Shown here piece after piece: positions 7,397 to 16,178 of a DNA stretch of 64,000 nt (within the stretch, counting starts at the first letter, position 1; each line of letters opens with the position of its first letter). The notes under the pieces are model-generated. The model had not been told where the DNA came from, did no database searches, and saw nothing but the letters and a program-made list of their open reading frames with translations. The DNA comes from Haloarcula marina (GTDB lineage Archaea > Halobacteriota > Halobacteria > Halobacteriales > Haloarculaceae), in NCBI RefSeq assembly GCF_024218775.1, contig NZ_CP100404.1, positions 1,550,001-1,614,000 on the forward strand, given 5' to 3'. A program made the position numbers and the translations under genes.

Positions 7397-7776
7397 CCCG
7401 ATCGCTCACCGAACTTGTCGCGGAATTCGTGGATTAGCTGTCCCATCTTCGCGTAGTAGTCGTTCAGTTCGCGTTGCATCTGGTCGGCGATGGCGTCGGG
7501 GTCCTCGGGTTCGTAGACGTGGTAGTAGCTGCTCCCCTCGCCGCTGACCTGCGTCTTCACGACGAGGTCCGCCTCCAGCAGACGCTGGACCGACCGGTAG
7601 GCCGTCGTCCGGTCGCGGTCGACGCGGTCGGCGAGTTCGTCGACGGTCAGCGGGTCGTCGCTGGCTACCAACCGCTCGAAGCAGTTCCTGTCCAACTCCG
7701 TCAGGCCGTGGAAGCAGTCGAGCAGAAACTCGCATTCGAGGTCGTCCTCCAGCGTCGCGCGGATGGCTTCGGGCAT
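7393..7776 (-). CDS. HTH transcriptional regulator with N-terminal cysteines
   Basis: A 127-residue winged-helix protein of the TrmB/ArsR-like haloarchaeal type. ELADRVDRDRTTAYRSVQRL is the recognition helix, at about 50-68, followed by a wing with SSYYHVYEPED and a C-terminal helix. Three cysteines, Cys15, Cys21 and Cys32, sit just before the DNA-binding domain. Such a cluster could sense persulfide or redox state, which would fit its place in a sulfur operon. The start at 7776 (MPEAIRATLEDD) is the only good ATG and leaves a 49-base gap after the YeeE gene. It is coupled to DUF2270 by a 4-base overlap. Cysteine sensing is inference. Confidence 0.82.
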   Translation of the reverse strand: MPEAIRATLEDDLECEFLLDCFHGLTELDRNCFERLVASDDPLTVDELADRVDRDRTTAYRSVQRLLEADLVVKTQVSGEGSSYYHVYEPEDPDAIADQMQRELNDYYAKMGQLIHEFRDKFGERSG

Positions 7777-7825
7777 GGTTAGGCCTCCCTCGCCGTCGGA
7801 ATAGTGGTATCGTTCGTGTCGGTGG

Positions 7826-8290
7826 TCATGCTGGTTCCTCCGTGGCTTGGGTCGCACTCGACGACGAGCGGACGTATCCCTGCACGTACGCGCCGACGAA
7901 CATCCCGGCGATGGCGTAGAGGATGGTGACGTTGCCGACGCCGAGGCTGGCGTACGCGGCACCGGGACAGATGCCCGAGACTCCCCATCCGACGCCGAAG
8001 ATGCCGCCGCCGAGGACGACGTTCTTGTCCATCGACTTCACCCGCTTGCCGAACTGCTTGCCGGTGAGCGGGGCGCTCCCGCCCGTCGCGGACATCACGG
8101 CGAAGGCTGTCCCGGCGACGACGCTGGCCCCGCCCATCACGAGCAAGAGGCCGAAGTCCGTCAGTTGGAGGAAGCGAAGGACCACTTCCGGTTGGTACAT
8201 CTCGCTCAGGCCGAGGCCGAACCCGAAGACCACGCCGCCGACGAGGATGGCGGGCATGAACAGCGGGTGGCGACCGTCGCGTTCGCTCAT
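7826..8290 (-). CDS. YeeE/YedE family half-permease (sulfur transport)
   Basis: YeeE/YedE proteins move sulfur compounds such as thiosulfate through a conserved-cysteine path. This 154-residue protein is half the length of E. coli YeeE. It has four to five membrane segments, a GGGIFGVGWGVSGICPGAAY motif holding the conserved Cys, and a preceding GFGLGLSEM stretch. The start at 8290 overlaps the stop of the partner half-gene by 4 bases (ATGA), so the two halves are made together and probably form one pore. It sits in an operon with MBL/rhodanese, which supports a thiosulfate or persulfide role. Confidence 0.87.
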   Translation of the reverse strand: MSERDGRHPLFMPAILVGGVVFGFGLGLSEMYQPEVVLRFLQLTDFGLLLVMGGASVVAGTAFAVMSATGGSAPLTGKQFGKRVKSMDKNVVLGGGIFGVGWGVSGICPGAAYASLGVGNVTILYAIAGMFVGAYVQGYVRSSSSATQATEEPA

Positions 8291-8760
8291 GGAGACACCC
8301 CCAGCGCCGCGACGATTTGGGCCGTCCCGATGGCGATACCGACGAACGTGGCGACGTTGAGCAGCGACGTCTCCGACAGCGACCCGACGCCACAGACGCC
8401 GTGGCCGGAGGTACACCCCTTGCCGACGCGCGTTCCGATGCCGACGAGGACGCCGCCGGCGAGGAGTCGCCACCACTGCACGTCGGTCGTCCACCCGAAC
8501 TCGCCGAGGGTGAGGCCGTAGATAGCCCCGCCGAGGACGATGCCCAGCGTGAACACGACGCGCCAGTCGCGGGTCGCCCGGAAGCGGTACTGCTGGAAGC
8601 GCGACTGGTCGGAGACGTACGACAGCGTCGACTCGAGGAACGTGCTCGCGCCCGCCGTAATCCCCGTCGAGAGGTAGATGACGACGGTTCCGGTCCCGAT
8701 GAGCAGGCCCCCGATGAGATAGTGGAGCCAACCGTTCGGAAACAGTGTCTCGACCACCAT
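8287..8760 (-). CDS. YeeE/YedE family half-permease (sulfur transport)
   Basis: The 157-residue partner of the half-permease at 7826-8290. Its membrane segments (LIGGLLIGTGTVVIYL, VVFTLGIVLGGAIYG, LLAGGVLVGIGTRVG) surround the signature GKGCTSGHGVCG. The two cysteines of that signature belong to the sulfur-relay path in this family. It starts 1 base after the MBL/rhodanese stop and overlaps the next YeeE gene by 4 bases. Two half-size genes in place of one full-length yeeE is a common prokaryotic arrangement. Confidence 0.88.
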   Translation of the reverse strand: MVVETLFPNGWLHYLIGGLLIGTGTVVIYLSTGITAGASTFLESTLSYVSDQSRFQQYRFRATRDWRVVFTLGIVLGGAIYGLTLGEFGWTTDVQWWRLLAGGVLVGIGTRVGKGCTSGHGVCGVGSLSETSLLNVATFVGIAIGTAQIVAALGVSP

Positions 8761-8761
8761 C

Positions 8762-9952
8762 TTACTGCCCCGTCATCGCGTTCGTCGTGGCGGCGCAGTT
8801 GTTCGGGCCGCGTTCGAGTTCGGCGGCCTCGTCTCCGTCGACCCGCTGATGGCCGAGGTTCGCGGCGATGATGTCCTCGTAGTTGTCCGGTCGGGGTGGC
8901 ATATCGGCGAGGACGAACTCCACGAACGAATCTCTGTCGCGGTCGAGCGCGGGCATCGACGCGGCGATGTCACCGAGCGCGTCGCTGTAACTCCCGTCCC
9001 CGGCCGTCTCGGCGGCGTCGCTCGCGTGGCCAGGCGCGACCAGCGTCTCGTCGGGGAGCGACAGGATTCGGTCGTGGAGCGTGTCGTACAACTGCCCGGC
9101 GGCATCGGGCGCGCCCTCGTCGCCCCCTTCGAGGTCCGGGCGGGCGACGCTCTCGACGAACAGGCCGTCGCCGGTCAGCAGGACGGCCTCGTCGACGAGG
9201 TAGGAGGTCATCCCGGACGTGTGGCCGGGGGTGTGGATGGCTTCGACACTGACCGTCCCCACGTGGATTGCCTCCCCGTCGGTGACCGTGTCGTACGCCG
9301 TCTCGTACTCGATGCCGCGCTCCTCTGCGGCGGCGGGGACGACCGCTCGGACGCCGTACTCCTCGGCGAGTCGGCGGACGCCGCTGATGTGGTCCGCGTG
9401 GACGTGCGTGTCGACGGCGGCGACGAGTTCCGCGCCGTAGTCACGTGCGGCCGAGACGTACTCCTCGGCGAAGGCGTAGAGGGGGTCCACGACGAGGGCC
9501 TCCTCGCCGTCGACGACGAGGTAGGAGAGGCACCCCGACGAGGGCCGGTGGAACTGGACGACAGTCGCGTCGGTGTCGGCCGACAGTTCCGTGCTGTCGA
9601 GCACCGTCTCCCAGCCTTGCATGCCGTCCTCGACGGCGACCACGTCGTCGACGCCCGCCTGCGTCAGCACGTCGGCGACGAACTTGCTCGACTCGCCCTT
9701 CGCACAGACGGTGTAGATGGGACGCGCGTCAGGCAGTTCGTCGAGCGAGCTCTCGGACGCGCCGTCGAGGAAGTCGTAGTACGGGACGTTCGCGAAGTCC
9801 ACGGAGTCCCCGTCGATGCGCCAGTCGTCGACGCTGTTCGGAGCGCGCGTGTCGAGGACCCCGACGGACTCGCCAGCGTCGAGTCGGTCGTAGAGGTCGG
9901 TCGGTTCGATTGTCGCCACGTCGTCCGGGATGGTGAAGGGTTTCTCGCTCAT
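8762..9952 (-). CDS. rhodanese / metallo-beta-lactamase fusion (persulfide dioxygenase-like)
   Basis: Persulfide dioxygenases of the ETHE1 group oxidise low-molecular-weight persulfides to sulfite, and rhodanese domains move sulfane sulfur. This roughly 396-residue protein has an N-terminal rhodanese domain with active-site Cys83 (YTVCAKGES). A C-terminal MBL domain follows with THVHADH (His183, His185, Asp187, His188) and a later HTPGHTSG ligand. The usual order in bacterial PDO fusions is MBL first, so the rhodanese-first order is worth noting. I start at MSEKPFTIP; upstream ATGs at 9964 and 10006 run into promoter sequence. First gene of the operon reading into both YeeE genes. Haloarchaea use gamma-glutamylcysteine rather than glutathione, so the natural substrate is open. 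Confidence 0.88.
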   Translation of the reverse strand: MSEKPFTIPDDVATIEPTDLYDRLDAGESVGVLDTRAPNSVDDWRIDGDSVDFANVPYYDFLDGASESSLDELPDARPIYTVCAKGESSKFVADVLTQAGVDDVVAVEDGMQGWETVLDSTELSADTDATVVQFHRPSSGCLSYLVVDGEEALVVDPLYAFAEEYVSAARDYGAELVAAVDTHVHADHISGVRRLAEEYGVRAVVPAAAEERGIEYETAYDTVTDGEAIHVGTVSVEAIHTPGHTSGMTSYLVDEAVLLTGDGLFVESVARPDLEGGDEGAPDAAGQLYDTLHDRILSLPDETLVAPGHASDAAETAGDGSYSDALGDIAASMPALDRDRDSFVEFVLADMPPRPDNYEDIIAANLGHQRVDGDEAAELERGPNNCAATTNAMTGQ

Positions 9953-10164
9953 TCTGTACTCCATCGTAACGGACTGTGGTTGAAAAGTGTTGCGAGCGTA
10001 TTGCACAATTTGGGCAACTTGGGTGCGTCAACATATATTACAAACTGTGCCTTTGTAGGTGCCTTTGTTGAACTTCAGGGCGTGAAATTGTCGAATATAT
10101 CTCTTCGAGCCCGGGCAACAGATTTATGACTTTGAACCATATATTGCAGGACAAGCGAAATACA
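9953..10164. promoter_or_regulatory. divergent promoter region of the sulfur module
   Basis: This 212-base AT-rich gap serves both operons. A T-rich box near 9981-9986 suits the MBL/rhodanese gene, and ATTTATGA near 10120 suits tusA. Between them lies a direct repeat GTGCCTTTGT at 10047-10056 and 10059-10068, with a 12-base period. A short palindrome ATTGCACAAT is also present near 10000. These are candidate sites for the HTH regulator encoded in the operon. Confidence 0.5.
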
Positions 10165-10434
10165 ATGCCCGAAAATGCACCAACTGACGACGTGACGACG
10201 ACGATAGATGTGACCGGCGAGTCCTGCCCGATGCCGGTCGTCAGAACGAAGCAGGCGGTCGACGACCTCGCGGTCGGCGACGTGCTGGAAGTGCTGGCGA
10301 CGGATTCCGGCAGTGTCAGCGACATCGACGGGTGGGCGGCCTCGCTCGACGACGTGGAACTGCTCGCACAGACAGAGTCCGAGACGGACGACCAGACCGT
10401 CTACCACCACTTCGTGGAGCGTGTGGAGGCATGA
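10165..10434 (+). CDS. TusA-family sulfurtransferase (sulfur carrier)
   Basis: TusA proteins carry sulfane sulfur as a persulfide on a conserved cysteine. This 89-residue protein has the family signature TGESCPMPVVRTKQA with Cys21 in CPMP, followed by the beta-alpha-beta TusA fold (VGDVLEVLATD). The ATG at 10165 (MPENAP) is preferred over an in-frame start at 10126, which would lie on the TATA element. It overlaps the DsrE-family gene by 4 bases (ATGA). TusA followed by DsrE and opposite persulfide dioxygenase and YeeE makes a complete import-relay-oxidation set. Confidence 0.92.
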   Translation: MPENAPTDDVTTTIDVTGESCPMPVVRTKQAVDDLAVGDVLEVLATDSGSVSDIDGWAASLDDVELLAQTESETDDQTVYHHFVERVEA

Positions 10435-11018
10435 GCAGCGAGACGACTTCGAACGCGACAGAGGCCCCAGAAACCGTCGACGACGAGGCGGACGTGGCCG
10501 CGCTGTACGACCGTATCGAGGAACTGGAGTCGACCGTCGAATCACTCCGCGACGACGGCCCCAAGAAGATGACCATCATCGCGACCAAGGGGTCGCTGGA
10601 CATGGCGTATCCGCCGCTCATCCTCGCCAGCACGGCCGCCGCGTTCGGGTGGGATGTGACCGTCTTCCACACGTTCTGGGGCCTCGACATCCTCCACGAG
10701 GAGCGCTCGAAGGACCTGCGAGTGAGCGCCGTCGGGAACCCGAGTATGCCGATGCCGAACGTCATCGGCGCGCTCCCCGGCGGTGACTCATTGGCGACGT
10801 GGTACATGAACCGCGAAATCGAAGCGAACGGGACCGCTACTGTCGAGGAACTCATCGAGACGACGCTGGAGATGGGTGCAGACCTGCAGGCCTGCGAGAT
10901 GACGACCGAACTGTTCGGCTACGACCACGACGAGTTCTACGACGGCGTCACGACGGACGTGGGCGCGGCGACGGCCCTGCAACACATGGCCGACGCCGAC
11001 GTGCAACTACTGGTCTGA
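10431..11018 (+). CDS. DsrE/DsrF-like sulfur relay protein
   Basis: The 195-residue protein has an acidic, coiled-coil-like N-terminus (ALYDRIEELESTVESLRDD) and then a DsrE-type fold. KKMTIIATKGSLDMAYPPL is the first strand/helix and VFHTFWGLDILH follows. The conserved cysteine region is LQACEMTTELFGY with Cys155. DsrE/DrsE proteins accept sulfur from TusA. The gene is translationally coupled to tusA. Its last 12 bases overlap the 3' end of the convergent UbiB-type kinase gene. Confidence 0.88.
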   Translation: MSSETTSNATEAPETVDDEADVAALYDRIEELESTVESLRDDGPKKMTIIATKGSLDMAYPPLILASTAAAFGWDVTVFHTFWGLDILHEERSKDLRVSAVGNPSMPMPNVIGALPGGDSLATWYMNREIEANGTATVEELIETTLEMGADLQACEMTTELFGYDHDEFYDGVTTDVGAATALQHMADADVQLLV

Positions 11019-12746
11019 GGGGCCGTCACCCTCGCGCTGGCGCATCTCGTGGCGCGTGAACTGGGGCGCGGGCGTGGTCAGCGCGGACCCGCGTTCGCTC
11101 CGGAACGACCACGCGAGAATCACGAGAGAGAGCGCTGTTCCGCCCAGCGACAGCGCCGTCGCGTCGACGCTCGCGGTGACGTAGAGGAACGCGGCGATGG
11201 GGATGCCCGCGGCGGCCACCATGCCGAGCAAGAGGCGGAGGGCCATCCGCTGTGCAAGTCCGCCGCTGTCTTCCAGTATCGTGTCCAGGACGAGGTTCTC
11301 GCGGGTCGCCCTGTCGAGCGCGGCCTCGACGCGCGGGGCCGTCGTGACGAGCGAGCGTCCGGCGTCGGTCACGGTCCGCCGTATCTCCTCGCCGATGGCC
11401 GACCCGGCGTCGGCCATGCCCTCTTCCATCACGTAGTCCGTGATGATTTCGATGAAGTCGAACTCCGGGTCCAGGGTCCGGCAGACCCCTTCTAAGACGG
11501 TCGTGACCCGGACCACGAGCGCGAGGTCTTGGGGCAGTCGCATCGGGAACTCGTACAACTGACTCTCGAACTGGCCGACCAACTGCTCGATACGGTACTG
11601 GCTGATGTCCTCGCCGCGGAACTGCTCGATGACGATTTCGAAGGCCTCGCGCATCACGTCGCGGTCTGCCGCCGGGTCCAGCGCCCCCATGGCGACGAAC
11701 GCGTCCATCACGCGGTCCACGTCGTCGGTCGCCAGACCCACGTAGAACTCCATCAACTGCTCGCGGGTTCCCGACCCGAGTCGGCCCGTCATCCCGAAGT
11801 CGTAGAAGACGAGCGTCCCGTCTTCCTGCACGGCGAGGTTCCCGGGGTGCGGGTCGGCGTGGAACCGGCCGTCCTCGACTATCATCTGGATGTACACCTC
11901 CTCTAACCGCTGGACGAGCGCTTCGCGGTCGACGCCCATCTCATCCAGACGGGCCACGTCGTCTATCTTCACGCCGTCGAGGTACGTCATCGTCACCACA
12001 CGGTCAGTCGAGTGGCTCTCGACGGGCGTCGGGATGGCGACGCCGTCCTCGGCCGCGAAGTTCGCGCCGATTTCCCGGAGCATCCGCGCCTCGTGGGCGT
12101 AGTCCATCTCCCGGCGGATGGTGGCCGCGAACTCCTCGGTTAGGTTCTCCAGCGTGAACGCCTGTGCCGGGTCCGCGCCGCGGACGAGGACCGGCGTTAG
12201 CGTCTCCAAGACCCGGAGGTCAGATTCGACGCGCTCGCGGATGCCCGGTCGGAGCACTTTCACCGCGACGCGCTGACCGTCGAGTTCCGCCTCGTACACC
12301 TGTCCGAGCGACGCGCCGCTGATGGGCGACGTGTCGAAGCTATCGAACTGCTCGTCGACCGGCCCGCCGAACTCCCGTTCGAGGAGGGGTTCGATGTCGG
12401 CCCACGGGTCCGGCGGGACCTTGTCTTGGAGTTCCGAGAGCACCTCGATGTACTCCGCCGGGAGCGCGTCGGGCCGCGTCGACAGCATCTGCCCGAGTTT
12501 GATGAACGCCGGGCCGAGTTCCAGAAACGTCCGCTTCAGTCGGCGCGCCCGCCGGGTCCGGTCCTCGCTGGACACCGACCGCGAGGCCCCGAAGAAGACG
12601 TACCGTTTTCGGTCGCGGGCCCACGCGAGGACGAACGGCACGAACTGCCACGCGACGACGAGGGCGCGCCACAGCGCCCGCAGACGGACCCGAACGCCCG
12701 TCGGTTGCGTACCCGGTGTTCCGCCGCCCGACTGACTCTCACTCAC
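11007..12746 (-). CDS. ABC1/UbiB/AarF-type atypical kinase
   Basis: UbiB-family proteins are atypical ATPases/kinases tied to isoprenoid lipid and quinone metabolism. This 579-residue protein has the family hallmarks: FLELGPAFIKLGQMLSTRPD (KxGQ motif), the Ala-rich loop GASLGQVYEA, the lysine in VAVKVLRPG, the catalytic stretch FHADPHPGN and YDFGM. Two hydrophobic segments near the C-terminus (about 505-550) anchor it in the membrane. The start codon is GTG. It is a single gene convergent with dsrE and 49 bases downstream of copA; no partner suggests a precise substrate. Confidence 0.92.
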   Translation of the reverse strand: MSESQSGGGTPGTQPTGVRVRLRALWRALVVAWQFVPFVLAWARDRKRYVFFGASRSVSSEDRTRRARRLKRTFLELGPAFIKLGQMLSTRPDALPAEYIEVLSELQDKVPPDPWADIEPLLEREFGGPVDEQFDSFDTSPISGASLGQVYEAELDGQRVAVKVLRPGIRERVESDLRVLETLTPVLVRGADPAQAFTLENLTEEFAATIRREMDYAHEARMLREIGANFAAEDGVAIPTPVESHSTDRVVTMTYLDGVKIDDVARLDEMGVDREALVQRLEEVYIQMIVEDGRFHADPHPGNLAVQEDGTLVFYDFGMTGRLGSGTREQLMEFYVGLATDDVDRVMDAFVAMGALDPAADRDVMREAFEIVIEQFRGEDISQYRIEQLVGQFESQLYEFPMRLPQDLALVVRVTTVLEGVCRTLDPEFDFIEIITDYVMEEGMADAGSAIGEEIRRTVTDAGRSLVTTAPRVEAALDRATRENLVLDTILEDSGGLAQRMALRLLLGMVAAAGIPIAAFLYVTASVDATALSLGGTALSLVILAWSFRSERGSALTTPAPQFTRHEMRQREGDGPSDQ

Positions 12747-12795
12747 TACCCCACAGTCGGGGCCGACGGCAAAAGAGTGTACTGGAACCGCCGGT

Positions 12796-15408
12796 TCAGG
12801 GCCGGAGGAACCCGAGCAGTTCGTAGTCCTCGTCGGGCGTGTAGCGCCGGAACGCGAGGCTGTTGGCGAGGACGGACACCGACGAGGCGGCCATCGCGGC
12901 CGCGGCCAGCGCCGGTTGGAGCAGGCCCAGCGAGGCCAGCGGAATCATCACCGTGTTGTAGCCAAGCGCCCAGAAGAGGTTCTGTTTTATCTTCCGGAGG
13001 CTGGCGTCGGAGATGCGGATGGCCTTCAGCACGTCGGCCGGGTCGTCCCGGAGCAGGGTCACGTCGCCCGCCTCGATGGCCACGTCGGTCCCCGACCCGA
13101 TGGCGCACCCGACGGCGGCCGTCGCCAGTGCGGGAGCGTCGTTGACGCCGTCGCCGACCATCATCGCTCGCTTGCCCTCGGACTGAATCCCCTCGACGGC
13201 CTCCGCCTTGTCCTCGGGGAGGACGCCCGCGCGGACGTTGTCGGGGTCGATACCGACTTCTTCGGCGACGGCCCGGGCGGTGCGCTCGTTGTCGCCGGTA
13301 ATCATCCACACGTCGAGGCCGCGGTCGCGGAGGCCCGAGACGGCGTCGGCGGCGCTGGGCTTGACGGTGTCCGCGTCGGCGACGACGCCGACCAGACGGA
13401 ACTGGTCGTTCGTCGCCCCGCCGTCGGCCGCGGCGACGAGCATCGCCGTCTTCCCCTCGCGTTCGAGGGCGTCCATCTGCTCCTCTGCGGGGGCCGTGTC
13501 GACCCCCGCGTCTTCGAGCAGTTTCCGGTTGCCGACCAGCACCTCGCCGTGGGGCGTCGTCGCGCGCACGCCCTGTCCGGGGACGTTCTCGAAGTCATCG
13601 GCGTCGGCCACGTCGATACCGCGCTCTCGCGCCCCGTCGACGATGGCCCGCGCGAGGGGGTGTTCGCTCCCGCTCTCGGCGCTGGCGGCCAGTTCGAGGA
13701 CGTACGCCTCGGTGAGTTCGGGAGGCTCTTCCAGCGTCCCACCGTCCGCCGCCGCTCCCACGACTTCCACGTCGGTCAGTTCCATCTCGCCCTCGGTGAG
13801 CGTCCCCGTCTTGTCGAAGACGACGGTGTCCACGTCGCGGACCTGTTCGAGCACGTCGCCGCCCTTGAACAGGACGCCGTTGCGCGCGCCGATGGCCGTC
13901 CCGACCATCGTCGCCGCGGGCGTCGCCAGTCCCAGCGCGCAGGGACAGGCGATGAGCACCGCCGACGCGAACACGACGACGGCGAACTCGGAGACGCCGA
14001 CGGCGGCGGGACCGCCCGCCGCCAGTCCCCACACGGGGAGCGCGCTCACGAACCCGGCCAGCACTTCGGGCGCGACGGCCCAGACGCCCGCCCACAGCAG
14101 GGCGTTGGCGATGACCGCCGGGACGAAGTACGCCGAGATGCGGTCGGCGAGATTCTGAATCTCGGGCTGGCGGGACTGGGCTTGCTTCACGCGCTCGACG
14201 ATTTGTTGGAGCGCCGTTTCGGACCCGACTTTCGTGGCCTCGACTTCGAGGACGCCGTTCTGGTTCACCGTCGCGCCGATGACCTCGTCGCCCGCCCCTT
14301 TCTCGACGGGGACGGACTCGCCGGTGACCATCGACTCGTCGACGGCCGAGTCGCCGTCGACGACGACGCCGTCGGTCGGAATCTTCTCGCCGGGGCGGAC
14401 CTTCAGGCGGTCGCCGACCTCGACGTCCGAGAGGGGAATCTCCTCCTCGGAACCGTCCTCGCGGAGGACCGTCGCGGTGTCGGCTTCCATCTCCAGCAGT
14501 TGCCGGATGGCCGCGCCCGCTTGGCTCTTCGAGCGGGCTTCGAGGTAGTTCCCGAGCGTGATGAACACGAGGATGAACGCCGCCGTGTCGAAGTACAGGC
14601 CCGTGCTGGCGATGAGGTCCAGCAGTGCGACGACGGAGTAGCCGTACGCCGTCGAGGACCCCAGCGCGATGAGCACGTCCATGTTCGCGCGGCGGTTCTT
14701 CACGAGCGCCTTGTACGCGTTCTCGTAGAACGGCCGACCGAGCGCGATTTGCACCGGCGTCGCCAGCGCGAACTGGACCCACCCGAGCGGAACGCCGAAC
14801 AGCGTCGACTCGAACAGGCCGAGTCCCAGCAGGTGGTCGGCCATGAAAACGAGCAGGGGGGCCGACAGCGCCGCGCCGAAGAGGGTCAACCGGAGTTGCT
14901 TCCGAACCTCGGCGTTCCGGGCGGCGTCCCGACGGTCCTCGGACGATTGCTCGGCGCCCTCACCGTCTCTGTCGTCGGCGCTTCCGTCCTCCCGAACCGG
15001 GGTGTAACCCGCCGATTCGATGGCGTCGTAGAGGGTCGACAGCGACGCCGCCGACGGGAGGTAGGTGACCTGTGCCTCGTCGGTGGCGTAGTTCACGTCG
15101 GCCGAGACGACGCCGGGCGTCCGTTCCAAGGCCTCGGCGTTCGTCTCGGCGCAGTTGGCACACGACATATCGGTGATGGCGACGGTCACCGACTCGGTGA
15201 CGACGCCGTAGCCCGCGTCTTCGACGGCGGCCACGATATCGCCGAGCGAGACGGTCTCGGGGTCGTACGTCACGCTCCCCTCGTCGGTGGCATAGTTGGC
15301 GTCGACAGACTCGACGCCGTCCAACCGCCCGACCGCGTCCTCGATGGTCGCCGAGCAGTTGGCACAGCTCATCCCCGTGAGTTCGAGGCGAACGGTTCTA
15401 TCAGTCAT
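12796..15408 (-). CDS. copA: copper-transporting P-type ATPase (P1B-1)
   Basis: CopA pumps Cu(I) out of the cell using ATP. The 870-residue protein has two N-terminal heavy-metal-associated domains with Cys15-Ala-Asn-Cys18 and Cys83-Ala-Asn-Cys86. The P-type core follows: TGES in the actuator domain, the CPC metal motif ([10 protein letters not shown], about 487-489), the phosphorylation site DKTGT (about 530), SEHPLARA in the nucleotide domain and [11 protein letters not shown]. The CPC motif with later NxxxYN and MASS pairs indicates Cu(I)/Ag(I) rather than Zn. A Lrp/TRASH regulator lies 131 bases upstream on the same strand. A TATA-like element lies near 15457-15470. Confidence 0.95.
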   Translation of the reverse strand: MTDRTVRLELTGMSCANCSATIEDAVGRLDGVESVDANYATDEGSVTYDPETVSLGDIVAAVEDAGYGVVTESVTVAITDMSCANCAETNAEALERTPGVVSADVNYATDEAQVTYLPSAASLSTLYDAIESAGYTPVREDGSADDRDGEGAEQSSEDRRDAARNAEVRKQLRLTLFGAALSAPLLVFMADHLLGLGLFESTLFGVPLGWVQFALATPVQIALGRPFYENAYKALVKNRRANMDVLIALGSSTAYGYSVVALLDLIASTGLYFDTAAFILVFITLGNYLEARSKSQAGAAIRQLLEMEADTATVLREDGSEEEIPLSDVEVGDRLKVRPGEKIPTDGVVVDGDSAVDESMVTGESVPVEKGAGDEVIGATVNQNGVLEVEATKVGSETALQQIVERVKQAQSRQPEIQNLADRISAYFVPAVIANALLWAGVWAVAPEVLAGFVSALPVWGLAAGGPAAVGVSEFAVVVFASAVLIACPCALGLATPAATMVGTAIGARNGVLFKGGDVLEQVRDVDTVVFDKTGTLTEGEMELTDVEVVGAAADGGTLEEPPELTEAYVLELAASAESGSEHPLARAIVDGARERGIDVADADDFENVPGQGVRATTPHGEVLVGNRKLLEDAGVDTAPAEEQMDALEREGKTAMLVAAADGGATNDQFRLVGVVADADTVKPSAADAVSGLRDRGLDVWMITGDNERTARAVAEEVGIDPDNVRAGVLPEDKAEAVEGIQSEGKRAMMVGDGVNDAPALATAAVGCAIGSGTDVAIEAGDVTLLRDDPADVLKAIRISDASLRKIKQNLFWALGYNTVMIPLASLGLLQPALAAAAMAASSVSVLANSLAFRRYTPDEDYELLGFLRP

Positions 15409-15456
15409 CTTGTCGTATACTACGTGGTACTCTTTGATGCGGTTTGTGCTTAGGGA

Positions 15457-15470
15457 GCAAAAGTATATTC
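15457..15470 (-). promoter_or_regulatory. putative copA TATA box
   Basis: On the minus strand the sequence reads GAATATACTTTTGC, an AT-rich island in GC-rich surroundings about 50-60 bases before the copA ATG. The 131-base gap between the regulator stop and copA therefore probably holds an independent, metal-regulated promoter. Confidence 0.4.
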
Positions 15471-15539
15471 CCGGGACAGTCTACGATTCGAAAGTGAAGT
15501 AGCGTAGAATCTTCGTCACCGTCGCCCGAACGCCCAGAC

Positions 15540-16130
15540 TCACGCCCCCTCTTTCAGCGATTCGTACTGTTCGACGAAGCGAGACTCGCACGACCCACAG
15601 CAGAAGTAGTAGGTGTCGCCGTCCAGCACCGTCCGCTCGCCCTCCTCGTCCACGGTGTTGCCGCACTCGGCGCAGTCCGGGGCGAACTCGGCGGTTCCGA
15701 GGCCGGGTGTCCACTCGGTGTCGGCGACGAGTCGCACCTCGTAACTGTCGATGTCGGCAACGTCGACGTGGGCGTCGAGGAGGTCCGTGACCGCCGACTG
15801 CGGGACGGTCGCCGTCACGGTCACTCTGTGGTCGGCGGTCCTGAAGACGTGTTCCACGGCGTCGGCGTCGTTGAGACCGCTCGCGACGGCGTCTGTCCGC
15901 CCCGGTTCGGCGACGATTTCCAGCAGTACCGGTACGCCGGACCGGAGCAGCGACCGGTCCAGGTCGAGCGTGAACCCCCGCACGACGCCCATCTCCTGTA
16001 AGCGGTCGACCCGGTCGGAGACGGCGGGGGCCGACAGTCCCACGCGGTCGGCGATGTCGCTGAACGGGCGACGGGCGTCGTCGAGCAACAGTCTCACTAT
16101 CTCTCGGTCGGTGTCGTCGAGGCCGCGCAT
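15540..16130 (-). CDS. Lrp/AsnC-type regulator with TRASH metal domain (copper-responsive)
   Basis: The 196-residue protein joins an AsnC-type HTH to a metal-sensing domain. The HTH spans about 1-60 (DDTDREIVRLLLDDARRPFS, then ADRVGLSAPAVSDRVDRL) and is followed by a Lrp-like alpha/beta region. A C-terminal TRASH domain at about 150-192 contains CAECGNT and FCCGSCESRF, with the Cys pairs that bind metal. TRASH/HTH proteins next to copA are the known archaeal copper regulators (CopR/CopT type). Position directly upstream of copA supports control of copper efflux. Confidence 0.9.
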   Translation of the reverse strand: MRGLDDTDREIVRLLLDDARRPFSDIADRVGLSAPAVSDRVDRLQEMGVVRGFTLDLDRSLLRSGVPVLLEIVAEPGRTDAVASGLNDADAVEHVFRTADHRVTVTATVPQSAVTDLLDAHVDVADIDSYEVRLVADTEWTPGLGTAEFAPDCAECGNTVDEEGERTVLDGDTYYFCCGSCESRFVEQYESLKEGA

Positions 16131-16178
16131 ACCCGACGATGCTCGCCGCTCCGTAATGAGTGTCCGTGGTGACTGGAC

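Noticed and set aside
12916-15453. 845-codon open frame on the plus strand opposite copA
   Set aside because: It mirrors copA codon by codon, is rich in Arg/His/Val repeats and has no motif. Long antisense frames are expected in GC-rich haloarchaeal DNA.
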